A stretch of 64,000 bases of DNA. Origin: Mesobacillus maritimus. Its GTDB lineage: Bacteria; Bacillota; Bacilli; Bacillales; Cytobacillaceae. Made by a program: the position numbers and the translations under genes. Location: contig NZ_JACWFH010000015.1 in NCBI RefSeq assembly GCF_019749255.1, positions 1 to 64,000 on the forward strand, in the 5' to 3' direction. Below are positions 42,029-50,366 of the stretch, piece by piece. The notes under the pieces were generated by a model that made no database searches, was not told the origin of the DNA, and saw only the letters and a program-made list of their open reading frames with translations. Position 1 is the first letter of the stretch; every line of letters begins with the position of its first letter.

Positions 42029-43645
42029 ATGAAAAATCTATTGAAAACTGCTTCGGTTGGTTTACTTTCTGGTGCGTTATTTATAACAGGGTGTAGCAGT
42101 AATACTAGCGGAACATTTTCATCTGAGGATTACGAGTTATCAAATGTTACGTTTCCATTAAAAGAAGAGGTAACATTAAAAATTATGACATCAAGTTCAC
42201 CATTGGCACCCGCGGATCCAAATGAAAAATTGATTTTTCAACGTTTAGAGGAAAAAACAGGTGTTCATATTGATTGGAGGAATTATTCCACAGATGTTTT
42301 TGGTGAGAAAAGAAATCTAGCCATTGCAAGTGGAGAGCTTCCAGATGCAATCTTTAATGCTGGATTTAGTGACTATGAATTATTGAAACACGCTAAAGAC
42401 GGCGTAATTGTTCCCGTTGAAGACATGCTTCAATATATGCCGAACTTACAGGCTATTCTAGAAAAAGCACCTCAATATAAATCAATGATGACAGCTCCAG
42501 ATGGTCATATCTATGCATTCCCTTGGATTGAGGAATTAGGTCAAGGGAAAGAAAGTATTCATTCGCTTGATGCTTTTCCATGGATCAATGTGGAATGGAT
42601 AGATAAATTAGGATTAGAGGTTCCGACAACCACTGAAGAGTTAGAGCAGGTATTACATGCTTTTAAAACACAAGATCCAAATGGCAATGGAGAAGCTGAT
42701 GAAATTCCAATGTCCTTTATTATTAATGACGGCGGGCAGAATCCGCACTCATTATTTGGCGCATTTGGAATAGGTGATAACTGGGATTTCACTGTTGTGA
42801 GTAATGAAGGGGAAGTACAGCTTACAGCAGTTGATGAGGGTTACAAGAAAGCGATTAATTGGTTCAATGAATTATATAATGAAGGTTTAATTGATATTGA
42901 GGCATTTGAACATGATTGGAATACGTATCTAGCAAAAGGGAGAGAAAATCGCTACGGTCTATACTTTACATGGGATAAAGGGAATATCACAGGTATGGGC
43001 GAGGATTATCAATTATTAGCGCCATTAAAGGGGCCAGAAGGACATCAGAATGTGGCAAGAACAAACGGAATGGGCTTTGACCGTTCTAGACTTGTAGTTA
43101 CATCTGCGAATAAAAATCTTGAATTAACTGCTAAGTGGATTGACCAGCTTTATGACCCAGCACAATCAGTACAAAATAACTGGGGTACGTTTGGAGATGA
43201 AACCCAACAAAATATTTTTGAATGGGATGAAAGTGCAGAAATGTTAAAACACCTTCCGTTAGAAGGTACTGCACCTGTTGAATTGAGAGAAAAAACATCA
43301 GTTGCTGGGCCGTTGGCAATCTTAGATAGCTATTATGGGGAAGTAACAACAAAACCAGAGGATGCAGCGTGGAGATTAGAGTTAATGAAAGAGGTAATGG
43401 TACCTTATATGCCAAACGAAAATATATATCCTAGAGTATTTTTCTCAATAGAAGAACTTGATAAACTATCTGCGATTGAAACGGACCTATTTGATTATAT
43501 TAAGAGAAAACGAGCTGAATGGATTGCAAATGGCGGAGTAGAGGACGAATGGAATGACTATCTAGCCGAACTAGACAGACTAGGTTTACAAGAATGGTTA
43601 GAAATTAAGCAATCTGGTTATGACAGATATCAAGAAAATGAATGA
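42029..43645 (+). CDS. Solute-binding lipoprotein, LplA/YtcQ-type
   Basis: A 538-aa extracellular binding protein with a signal peptide and lipobox FITGC. It has the large-family layout (LKIMTSSSPLAPADPNEKLIFQRLEEKTGVHIDW near the start, then an EF-hand-like DPNGNGEADEIP loop). It captures the oligosaccharide for the two permeases upstream. ATG 42029 is chosen because GTGAGGG lies upstream and the lipobox is then at a normal distance; the GTG at 42014 adds five unlike residues. A terminator follows. Confidence 0.92.
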   Translation: MKNLLKTASVGLLSGALFITGCSSNTSGTFSSEDYELSNVTFPLKEEVTLKIMTSSSPLAPADPNEKLIFQRLEEKTGVHIDWRNYSTDVFGEKRNLAIASGELPDAIFNAGFSDYELLKHAKDGVIVPVEDMLQYMPNLQAILEKAPQYKSMMTAPDGHIYAFPWIEELGQGKESIHSLDAFPWINVEWIDKLGLEVPTTTEELEQVLHAFKTQDPNGNGEADEIPMSFIINDGGQNPHSLFGAFGIGDNWDFTVVSNEGEVQLTAVDEGYKKAINWFNELYNEGLIDIEAFEHDWNTYLAKGRENRYGLYFTWDKGNITGMGEDYQLLAPLKGPEGHQNVARTNGMGFDRSRLVVTSANKNLELTAKWIDQLYDPAQSVQNNWGTFGDETQQNIFEWDESAEMLKHLPLEGTAPVELREKTSVAGPLAILDSYYGEVTTKPEDAAWRLELMKEVMVPYMPNENIYPRVFFSIEELDKLSAIETDLFDYIKRKRAEWIANGGVEDEWNDYLAELDRLGLQEWLEIKQSGYDRYQENE

Positions 43646-43656
43646 GTAAATAAAAT

Positions 43657-43699
43657 AAGGGCTGTATATTGCTTCGGCATTGGTACAGCCTTTATTTTC
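43657..43699 (+). terminator. Hairpin after the binding-protein gene
   Basis: AAGGGCTGTA and TACAGCCTTT pair around a 17-nt loop, followed by ATTTTCT. The weak tail may allow part of the transcription to continue into the GH32 gene. Confidence 0.65.
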
Positions 43700-43745
43700 T
43701 ACTAGCTTTAAGTTCACTATTTTCCTAGATAAAGGAGCAAATAAA

Positions 43746-45218
43746 ATGACAAAAATGTATAAAGAGCAGTATCGACCGCAATTTCACTTTTCACCGCAAG
43801 AAATGTGGATGAATGACCCGAATGGAATGGTCTTTTTTAATGATGAATACCACTTGTTTTATCAATATCATCCATTTGGCACAACATGGGGACCCATGCA
43901 CTGGGGCCACGCTGTGAGTAAGGATATGATTCATTGGGAGCATCTTCCGATTGCGTTATATCCTGATGAACTCGGAGCTATTTTTTCAGGTAGCGCGGTA
44001 GTGGACTGGAATAACACAACAGGATTTTTTGAAGAAAACCAACCAGGTTTAGTTGCCATTTATACAAGTGCTGGGACCTATCCCGATTCTGATCGACCAT
44101 GCCAGCGACAAAGTTTAGCTTATAGCAAAGACAATGGGAGAACGTGGGAGAAGTATGAAGGCAATCCGGTTCTTTCTGACGTTGCTATCACTGATTATCG
44201 CGATCCAAAGGTGTTTTGGCATGAGGAGACGAATAAGTGGGTAATGGTACTAGCGACTGGACAAACCATTACCATCTATACATCACCTAATTTACTAAAA
44301 TGGGAGTTTGCTAGTGAGTTCGGTCATCATGCAGGATCGCATGATGGAGTTTGGGAATGCCCTGATTTATTTAAATTACCGGTTAATGGTGACCTGGGAA
44401 ATGAAAAATGGGTAATGATTGTAAGTATTGGTGATAACGGTGAAACGAAAGAAGGATCAAGAACTCAGTACTTTATTGGTGAGTTTGATGGGACTACATT
44501 TGTAAATGAAAACGATGATACGACTACGATTTGGCTCGATTATGGCAGGGATAATTATGCTGGTGTAAGCTGGTCTGATATCCAGGACGGAAGACGTATT
44601 TATATTGGATGGATGAGTAATTGGCGCTATGCAAACCAAGTTCCGACAAAAGAATGGAGAAGTGCAATGACACTTCCAAGAGAGCTAGCATTGGTAACTA
44701 CCAGAGACGGGATTCGTGTGACACAAAAACCCGTAGAGGAAGTACATTCTATTAGAACAGAAACAATTGAACTTCAAGAAATGTCTATTGAATCAGGTAA
44801 GGAAGTTTCTTTGCCTTTAAATAACCAATTAATAGAATTAAATATTGAATTTGAAAAAGAGAGTTCAAATCATTTTGGTTTGATTATTAAGCATTCTGAA
44901 ACTGAAAAAACAAAAATTAGCGTTGACGTTCTAAATGATTTGCTTTTAGTCGACAGAACGCTATCTGGAGAAAATGATTTCTCCTCTTCCTTCCCAACAG
45001 TGCAAGAGGCACCGTTGGAGTTGAAAAACAATCGTGTAAAACTACAATTGTTTATTGATACATCATCTATTGAGGTGTTTGCAAATGATGGGGAGGTAGC
45101 GGTTACTAGCCTAATTTTCCCGGAGGGGTTAAATAATGAATTCGTTTTAATTTCAAACGGTGGTACTACTAATGTATCTAATCTAAAAATAATGGAACTC
45201 GAGACAATTTGGAAGTGA
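43746..45218 (+). CDS. GH32 beta-fructosidase (sucrose/levan/inulin-oligosaccharide hydrolase)
   Basis: A 490-aa GH32 enzyme with a five-blade propeller and a C-terminal beta-sandwich. The nucleophile is Asp in WMNDPNG (about residue 20), the transition-state stabiliser is Asp in YRDPKVFW, and the acid/base is Glu in WECPDLF. There is no signal peptide, so it acts in the cytoplasm on imported fructo-oligosaccharides or sucrose. Non-phosphorylated substrate is likely because uptake here is by ABC transport, not PTS. AAAGGAGC lies 7 nt before ATG 43746; an in-frame GTG-type start at 43680 overlaps the hairpin. Confidence 0.92.
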   Translation: MTKMYKEQYRPQFHFSPQEMWMNDPNGMVFFNDEYHLFYQYHPFGTTWGPMHWGHAVSKDMIHWEHLPIALYPDELGAIFSGSAVVDWNNTTGFFEENQPGLVAIYTSAGTYPDSDRPCQRQSLAYSKDNGRTWEKYEGNPVLSDVAITDYRDPKVFWHEETNKWVMVLATGQTITIYTSPNLLKWEFASEFGHHAGSHDGVWECPDLFKLPVNGDLGNEKWVMIVSIGDNGETKEGSRTQYFIGEFDGTTFVNENDDTTTIWLDYGRDNYAGVSWSDIQDGRRIYIGWMSNWRYANQVPTKEWRSAMTLPRELALVTTRDGIRVTQKPVEEVHSIRTETIELQEMSIESGKEVSLPLNNQLIELNIEFEKESSNHFGLIIKHSETEKTKISVDVLNDLLLVDRTLSGENDFSSSFPTVQEAPLELKNNRVKLQLFIDTSSIEVFANDGEVAVTSLIFPEGLNNEFVLISNGGTTNVSNLKIMELETIWK

Positions 45219-45230
45219 TTTGTAATTTTG

Positions 45231-45267
45231 AATAAAGCTCTAATCAATAACGGTTAGAGTTTTATTC
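45231..45267 (+). terminator. Hairpin between GH32 and fructokinase genes
   Basis: CTCTAA and TTAGAG pair around a 10-nt loop, with flanking AATAAA/TTTATT extending the stem. Confidence 0.65.
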
Positions 45268-45306
45268 AATTCATTTTATTCTGGATAAGGATGGTGTGAT
45301 GGAATC

Positions 45307-46263
45307 ATGAACTCTTCTATCATTTGTATTGGAGAGCTATTAATCGATTTTTTCTGTACCGATGTAGAAATTGACTTAGTAGAAGGACGAAATTTTCAAA
45401 AACAAGCAGGCGGAGCGCCAGCAAACGTGTGTGCAACAATCTCCAAACTAGGAGGTACAGCGCTGTTCAGTGGGAAAGTTGGCAATGACCCGTTTGGCCA
45501 TTTTTTAAAGCAAACACTAGAAGAGTTGAAGGTTGATACGTCTATGGTGGTAATGGATGATCACCATCCAACAACGTTGGCCTTTGTATCATTAAAAGCG
45601 AATGGTGAGAGGGATTTTGTTTTCAACCGTGGTGCGGATGCGTTTCTGAAACAGGAGGACATTGACAAAGATAAGTTAAATAAAGCGATGTTGTACCATT
45701 TTGGATCCGCAACCGCATTATTAAGTGAGCCATTTCAGTCCACCTATTTAAATGCCATGGACACGGCAAAGAATGAAGGGGAATTTATCTCCTTTGATCC
45801 GAACTATAGAGTAGATCTTTGGAAAAATGACATTCATACTTTCATTGACTTGGCAAAACAGGGTATTTCTTTTTCCGATTTAGTAAAAGTAAGTGATGAA
45901 GAATTGAAAATCATTACGGGAAAAAGTGATTTGGCTGAAGGAACTAAGTCACTTCACCAATTAGGGGCAAAGGTTGTCGCCGTAACATTAGGGAAAGAAG
46001 GAACATATCTATCTACAATAAAAAAGAGTGAAATCATACCAAGTGTAAAAGTAAAATCAATTGACTCAACTGGAGCGGGTGATTCATTCGTAGGAGCAAC
46101 ACTGTATCAAATAGCAAAACAGGACCCAAAGAAAGTGATAGAAGACTTTGAATACCTTAAAAAGGTTATATCCTTCAGTAATAAAGTGGCTGCACTTGTG
46201 TGCACTAAGGTCGGCGCAATTTCTGCAATCCCGACATTGGAGGAAGTTATGGACTTAGGTTAA
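45307..46263 (+). CDS. Fructokinase, PfkB family
   Basis: A 318-aa ribokinase-superfamily sugar kinase. Signatures are the N-terminal [16 protein letters not shown] (sugar-binding) and [12 protein letters not shown] with the catalytic Asp near residue 260; [15 protein letters not shown] and [11 protein letters not shown] resemble fructokinases. It would phosphorylate fructose released by the GH32 enzyme to fructose 6-phosphate, completing the pathway of this island. The start follows AAGGATGGTGTGATGGAATC, a weak ribosome site. Confidence 0.88.
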   Translation: MNSSIICIGELLIDFFCTDVEIDLVEGRNFQKQAGGAPANVCATISKLGGTALFSGKVGNDPFGHFLKQTLEELKVDTSMVVMDDHHPTTLAFVSLKANGERDFVFNRGADAFLKQEDIDKDKLNKAMLYHFGSATALLSEPFQSTYLNAMDTAKNEGEFISFDPNYRVDLWKNDIHTFIDLAKQGISFSDLVKVSDEELKIITGKSDLAEGTKSLHQLGAKVVAVTLGKEGTYLSTIKKSEIIPSVKVKSIDSTGAGDSFVGATLYQIAKQDPKKVIEDFEYLKKVISFSNKVAALVCTKVGAISAIPTLEEVMDLG

Positions 46264-46403
46264 TGCTTAAATTGGCTATATTCTTAGTGGGTTAAAGAGA
46301 AAAGAGGTAACCCCATGATGATAAGCTAAACTGGGTCATTATTAGAGGGAAGTATTCCCTACATAAGTATAGCTGACTTTACAAAGAACTCACCAGCACC
46401 CCA

Positions 46404-46489
46404 TGTGTTGCCACATACACTCGTGACACGTCGAGTGCGTATCGCAACTCATTTTGAAAGAAAAATAAGTTGTGTTGCCACATACACTC
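46404..46489. repeat. Two copies of a 19-bp repeat with an inverted partial copy between
   Basis: TGTGTTGCCACATACACTC is present at 46404-46422 and 46471-46489 (67 bp apart). Between them, GAGTG-N6-GCAAC (about 46433-46448) is an inverted partial copy that can fold back on the first as GTTGC...CACTC/GAGTG...GCAAC. This looks like a decayed or REP-like intergenic element. The rest of 46264-46590 shows no gene. Confidence 0.6.
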
Positions 46490-46590
46490 TGCACATGTAG
46501 AGGCAGTTGTGGAGATTAGTGATTAGATAGTTGTAAAAAACTTCCGATTATGACTCAAATTCGGTTTCTAATTTTCAGTCCTGATTCAAT

Positions 46591-46628
46591 AAATCCCGGA
46601 TTCTTCTTAATAAGAATCCGGGATTTTT
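46591..46628. terminator. Strong hairpin, probably a bidirectional terminator
   Basis: AAATCCCGGATTCTT and AAGAATCCGGGATTT form a 15-bp perfect stem with a 6-nt loop and T residues on both sides. It lies downstream of the kinase remnant on the minus strand. Confidence 0.85.
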
Positions 46629-46700
46629 CTGTGTCTAATCTATTTTTCTTTCTCTATTACCGTCCAAAGAACAGAACTGAAAGGATAAGTGGTTAGATCA

Positions 46701-46950
46701 CTATTTTATATTTCGGTGTAAAATCTTCACAGTAAATGTGGTTTTGCCTGTTGTACTGTTTACTTCAATGCTTCCTCCATGCAAGTCTACGATGTTTTTG
46801 GCAATGGCTAAACCTAAGCCTGATCCGCCAGTAAAGGCAGAACGGGATTTTTCATTCTGATTATTAGAATCCGGTCTTTTTTGTTTGTCCTTGGCTTTTG
46901 AACTGTAACTAAAAGGGCGAACAATAGCAGATATGCTAGTGATACCTGTT
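46701..46950 (-). pseudogene. C-terminal fragment of a VanS-like histidine kinase
   Basis: The minus strand encodes EKSRSAFTGGSGLGLAIAKN followed by IVDLHGGSIEVNSTTGKTTF and a TAG stop at 46701-46703. This is the G2 box and last strands of a HATPase_c domain of an OmpR-partner kinase. The frame continues upstream for only about 35 unlike residues and the rest of the kinase is gone. It is a remnant of another two-component gene pair, next to an intact one on the opposite strand. Confidence 0.8.
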
Positions 46951-47118
46951 CATATGTTTGTTATAAAATATTAAGCATGGTATAAGTGTAAAAGAAGCTT
47001 ACTATTGGAATTGAATATTTTAATTGAGCATTTCTTGAAAAAATAAATATTTTCTTCCTTTTCATACTCAAATGAAACAACAATTAGGATCTATAAATAT
47101 TACAAAGGAAGTGAACCT

Positions 47119-47787
47119 ATGGCAAAAATAATTATTATAGAGGATACGGAAAAGATAAGAGAGGAACTTAAAACCTTTTTAATTAGATATGGATATGAGG
47201 CTGTTGCGCTAACAAATTTTGAAAATATTATTAAGGATACTCTAAGGGAAGAACCTGATTTAATCCTTTTAGACATTAATCTACCCATATTTGATGGATA
47301 CTATATTTGTAGAGAAATAAGAAAAACTTCCGATGTACCTATCATAGTCGTTACCAGCAGGGATAACGAGATGGACGAACTTATGAGTATGAATTTAGGA
47401 GCGGATGATTTCATTACTAAACCATATAATACTCAAATTCTATTGGCGAGAATTGAAACGATATTAAGAAGAGTTCACGGGTCCAGCCCTCGAGATACTA
47501 TTGTTTATAATGATCTTAAGCTTAATTTATCCAATGGTTCTGTTAATTATCAAGGAAGGCAAGTAGAGTTAACGAAAAATGAAATCAAAATACTTTCCTG
47601 CTTGATTAAAAACAAAGGAAAGATAGTATCAAGGGAAGATCTAATGGACTTTATGTGGAACTCCGATGTTTTTGTGGATGATAATAACTTATCCGTTAAT
47701 GTGACGAGGTTAAGAAAAAAACTAGAAGCAGTGAGAATGAAGGAAAATATAGAAACAAGACGTGGACTAGGATATATACTACCATGA
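47119..47787 (+). CDS. OmpR-family response regulator, BceR-like
   Basis: A 222-aa regulator. The receiver has acidic residues at 8-9 (IIIIEDT), phospho-acceptor Asp52 (LLLDINLP) and Lys in FITKPYN; the C-terminal winged helix includes VELTKNEIKILSCLIKNKGKIVSREDLMDFMW and NVTRLRKKLE. Sequence and company place it with BceR-type regulators that respond to peptide antibiotics. AAAGGAAGTG lies upstream. The 4-bp overlap with the kinase gene shows coupling; its likely target is the TTACA-N4-TGTAA box at 49030. Confidence 0.92.
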   Translation: MAKIIIIEDTEKIREELKTFLIRYGYEAVALTNFENIIKDTLREEPDLILLDINLPIFDGYYICREIRKTSDVPIIVVTSRDNEMDELMSMNLGADDFITKPYNTQILLARIETILRRVHGSSPRDTIVYNDLKLNLSNGSVNYQGRQVELTKNEIKILSCLIKNKGKIVSREDLMDFMWNSDVFVDDNNLSVNVTRLRKKLEAVRMKENIETRRGLGYILP

Positions 47788-48797
47788 GTATAAGAGATTA
47801 TTTAAAAGATAGAACTTTATTTCTGCTAATTAATTTTATACTATTCATCATCGTATTCCTGATAATGTCACTCATTAACATTAACAGCAAAATCGTTCTC
47901 CTGGTTTTCTGCATATGGTTTTTCCCTGTTTTTTCTTATATAATTGTGGAATTTATTAAACAAAAAAACTTATATGTTGAGTTAAACAACCAAATGGAGA
48001 ATTTGGATAAAAAATATCTCCTGTCTGAAATTATGAAAGAACCCGAATTTATCGAAGGAAAGTTTATATATGATTTATTAAAACAGGCAAACAAAGATAT
48101 GCATGAACATGTAAAGATATATCGAGATATGGAACATGAATATAGAGAGTATATAGAAACTTGGGTACATGAGATCAAGACCCCTATTGCATCAGCAAGG
48201 TTAATGATAGAAAATAATCAAAATGAGATTACTAAAAACATTAATTTTGAATTAAAGAAAATTGAAGAATACATAGAACAAGTATTATATTACTCAAGAA
48301 GTAATAATGTTAGTAAAGATTATCTTATTAAAGAGGTTTCTTTAGCTAGCCTTGTAAGAAACGTCGTCAAGAAAAATTCCAGAGATTTTATTAGCAAAAG
48401 AATTTCTGTTGATATTGATGCTATCGAAGGGATTGTGTACAGCGACGTTAAATGGTTGGAATTTATCTTAAATCAAGTGATAGGAAATGCCATTAAATAC
48501 ACTAGGGAAGGTAATGGCATGGTGAAAATATTCACGACTCATAATGAAAACAATATAGTCCTTACCATAGAGGATAATGGCATCGGTATTATCGAGAAGG
48601 ATATCAATAGAGTTTTTGAAAAGGGGTTTACTGGGGAGAATGGAAGGAAATTTGGGAAGTCTACCGGTATCGGGCTTTATTTGTGCCGAAAACTTGCAAA
48701 ACAGCTTGGCTTGGGGCTTACTTTAACTTCGATTACAGGTGAAGGAACAAAAGTTAGTATCATTTTCCCTTTAGGAAAAGTAAACTTATTGCACTAA
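47784..48797 (+). CDS. Intramembrane-sensing histidine kinase, BceS-like
   Basis: A 337-aa kinase with two closely spaced helices (about 12-30 and 37-57) and almost no extracellular loop, the hallmark of intramembrane-sensing kinases that rely on a BceAB-type transporter for stimulus detection. The phospho-acceptor His129 is in WVHEIKTPIASARL; the ATPase domain has N-box NQVIGNAIKYT, DNGIGI and TGIGLYLC. It works with the ABC transporter encoded at 49599-52362. Confidence 0.92.
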   Translation: MSIRDYLKDRTLFLLINFILFIIVFLIMSLININSKIVLLVFCIWFFPVFSYIIVEFIKQKNLYVELNNQMENLDKKYLLSEIMKEPEFIEGKFIYDLLKQANKDMHEHVKIYRDMEHEYREYIETWVHEIKTPIASARLMIENNQNEITKNINFELKKIEEYIEQVLYYSRSNNVSKDYLIKEVSLASLVRNVVKKNSRDFISKRISVDIDAIEGIVYSDVKWLEFILNQVIGNAIKYTREGNGMVKIFTTHNENNIVLTIEDNGIGIIEKDINRVFEKGFTGENGRKFGKSTGIGLYLCRKLAKQLGLGLTLTSITGEGTKVSIIFPLGKVNLLH

Positions 48798-48810
48798 TTT
48801 AATTTAAAAG

Positions 48811-48860
48811 AACGGATTTATAGCTATTGTACATTGCAGTAGCTATAAATCCGTTTTTAA
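48811..48860 (+). terminator. Terminator after the BceRS-like pair
   Basis: ACGGATTTATAGCTA and TAGCTATAAATCCGT pair around a 13-nt loop, followed by TTTTAATTT. The interval 48861-49029 holds no gene. Confidence 0.9.
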
Positions 48861-49029
48861 TTTAGCTCTTTGTTGCTCTTGGATGAATTGAGCATTGTTT
48901 CACCACAAGTTAGTGTTTTTATTTATGAGAAAAGAACATGCAAAACTTACTATAGCGTAGGCAATGCCTTATCTTTCGTTAAAACATCTTTAGGATTTTG
49001 TATTCTTTAAAACACTTGTATTTATTACC

Positions 49030-49043
49030 TTACAAAAATGTAA
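49030..49043 (+). promoter_or_regulatory. BceR-type operator TTACA-N4-TGTAA
   Basis: TTACAAAAATGTAA is a perfect match to the consensus TNACA-N4-TGTAA recalled for BceR-like regulators. It lies 82 bp before the 49126 gene. A possible -10 (GATAAG, near 49086) follows. It predicts that the gene at 49126 and the ABC genes after it are induced by the upstream regulator. Confidence 0.7.
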
Positions 49044-49125
49044 CTTTAATAAAATCTAAACAAATATGTCGCCCTAATGACTGCTGATAAGATGTAGATA
49101 GGATATAAATTTAGGGGGAATTGGG

Positions 49126-49542
49126 ATGAAAAAAGCATTAATTACAATACTAGCAGTATTTCTTTTAGGTGTGGGAGTTTTCTTTGGGTATGAATACGCT
49201 ACTGAACCCAAAATTGTAGATGGTGTTATGTCAAAAAAAATCGATGACAAGGGGAGACCTATAGGGTTAACAAGTACGTTTGAACCGGGGGATACAGTTT
49301 ATTTTTCAGCAAAGAGGAACCGATTCTGGATAGATAAAGCACAAATCGTTTGGTATAAAGGAGAAATTGCACCAGAAAACAGATTTTTAGTTGAGGAAGA
49401 AGTGATTGTTAACAAAGCGAAATATTTCTCTACCGAGCTATCCGTTCCAGAAGGTCTTGAAGAAGGTCATTACGGTGTTACTATTTATGTAAAAGGTTCA
49501 GATATTATGGAAACAAAAGCCGAATTTGATGTAAAAAAGTAG
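49126..49542 (+). CDS. Exported or membrane-anchored protein of the Bce-type operon, 138 aa
   Basis: A 138-aa protein with an N-terminal hydrophobic segment (4-24: ALITILAVFLLGVGVFFGYEY) and a beta-rich outer domain (STFEPGDTVYFSAKRNRFWIDKAQIVWYKG; LSVPEGLEEGHYGVTIYVKG) that looks like one Ig-like sandwich. There is no lipobox and no clear family. It is the first gene after the BceR-type box and 56 bp before the transporter, so it is probably coexpressed. It might bind the antibiotic or assist the permease; this is inference. Confidence 0.75.
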   Translation: MKKALITILAVFLLGVGVFFGYEYATEPKIVDGVMSKKIDDKGRPIGLTSTFEPGDTVYFSAKRNRFWIDKAQIVWYKGEIAPENRFLVEEEVIVNKAKYFSTELSVPEGLEEGHYGVTIYVKGSDIMETKAEFDVKK

Positions 49543-49598
49543 AGATTGAAAAGTAGGAATCAATTTTGTATATATAACAGAAATTTTGGAGGAAAAGA

Positions 49599-50366
49599 AT
49601 GAAAAATATAGTAAGCGTTGAAAAAATCGAAAAATATTATGGGAATAAAGGCAATATCACAAAAGCGATTGACAATATAAGTTTTAAGGTAGATGAGGGA
49701 GAGTTTTTAGGAATAATGGGCCCTTCAGGTAGCGGTAAGACTACTCTGTTGAATTGTATTTCAACGATTGATAACGTAACAACGGGCAAGATTATTATTA
49801 ATAACAAAGACATTACGGCTCTTAAGGCAAAAGCTATAGAAGAATTTAGACGTGATGAATTGGGGTTTATTTTCCAGGATTTTAACCTGCTTGACACACT
49901 GACTGCTTACGAAAATATCGCTTTAGCTCTAACTATTCAAAATAGAGAAATCCCTGAAATAGATGAAATGATTAAAAATGTTGCGAGGAAACTTGATATT
50001 ACCGAGCTGCTAAGTAAGTTTCCCTTTCAATTATCAGGGGGACAACAACAAAGAGTAGCATGTGCAAGGGCATTGGTTACGGAGCCCTCTCTCATTTTAG
50101 CCGATGAGCCTACTGGAGCTTTGGATTCCAAATCCTCAAGATTACTTTTAGAGTCACTTGAAAAGCTGAATAAGGAGTTTCATTCAACGATACTGATGGT
50201 TACCCATGACTCCTTTACAGCAAGTTATGCTCATAGAATCTTGTTTATTAAAGATGGTCGGATCTTTAATGAACTAATACGTGGAAATGATACGAGAAAG
50301 GAATTCTTCAATAAGATAATTGAAGTAGTTACCTTACTTGGAGGCGATGTTGGCAATGTTCTCTAA
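49599..50366 (+). CDS. ABC transporter ATPase, BceA-like
   Basis: A 255-aa MacB/BceA-type nucleotide-binding protein. Walker A GPSGSGKTT is near residue 42, Q-loop FIFQDFNLLD, signature LSGGQQQR, Walker B LILADEPTGALD, H-loop MVTHD. With the following permease it forms a peptide-antibiotic detoxification and signalling transporter. AGGAGG-like TTTTGGAGGAAAAG precedes the ATG. Its last 11 bp overlap the permease gene. Confidence 0.93.
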   Translation: MKNIVSVEKIEKYYGNKGNITKAIDNISFKVDEGEFLGIMGPSGSGKTTLLNCISTIDNVTTGKIIINNKDITALKAKAIEEFRRDELGFIFQDFNLLDTLTAYENIALALTIQNREIPEIDEMIKNVARKLDITELLSKFPFQLSGGQQQRVACARALVTEPSLILADEPTGALDSKSSRLLLESLEKLNKEFHSTILMVTHDSFTASYAHRILFIKDGRIFNELIRGNDTRKEFFNKIIEVVTLLGGDVGNVL

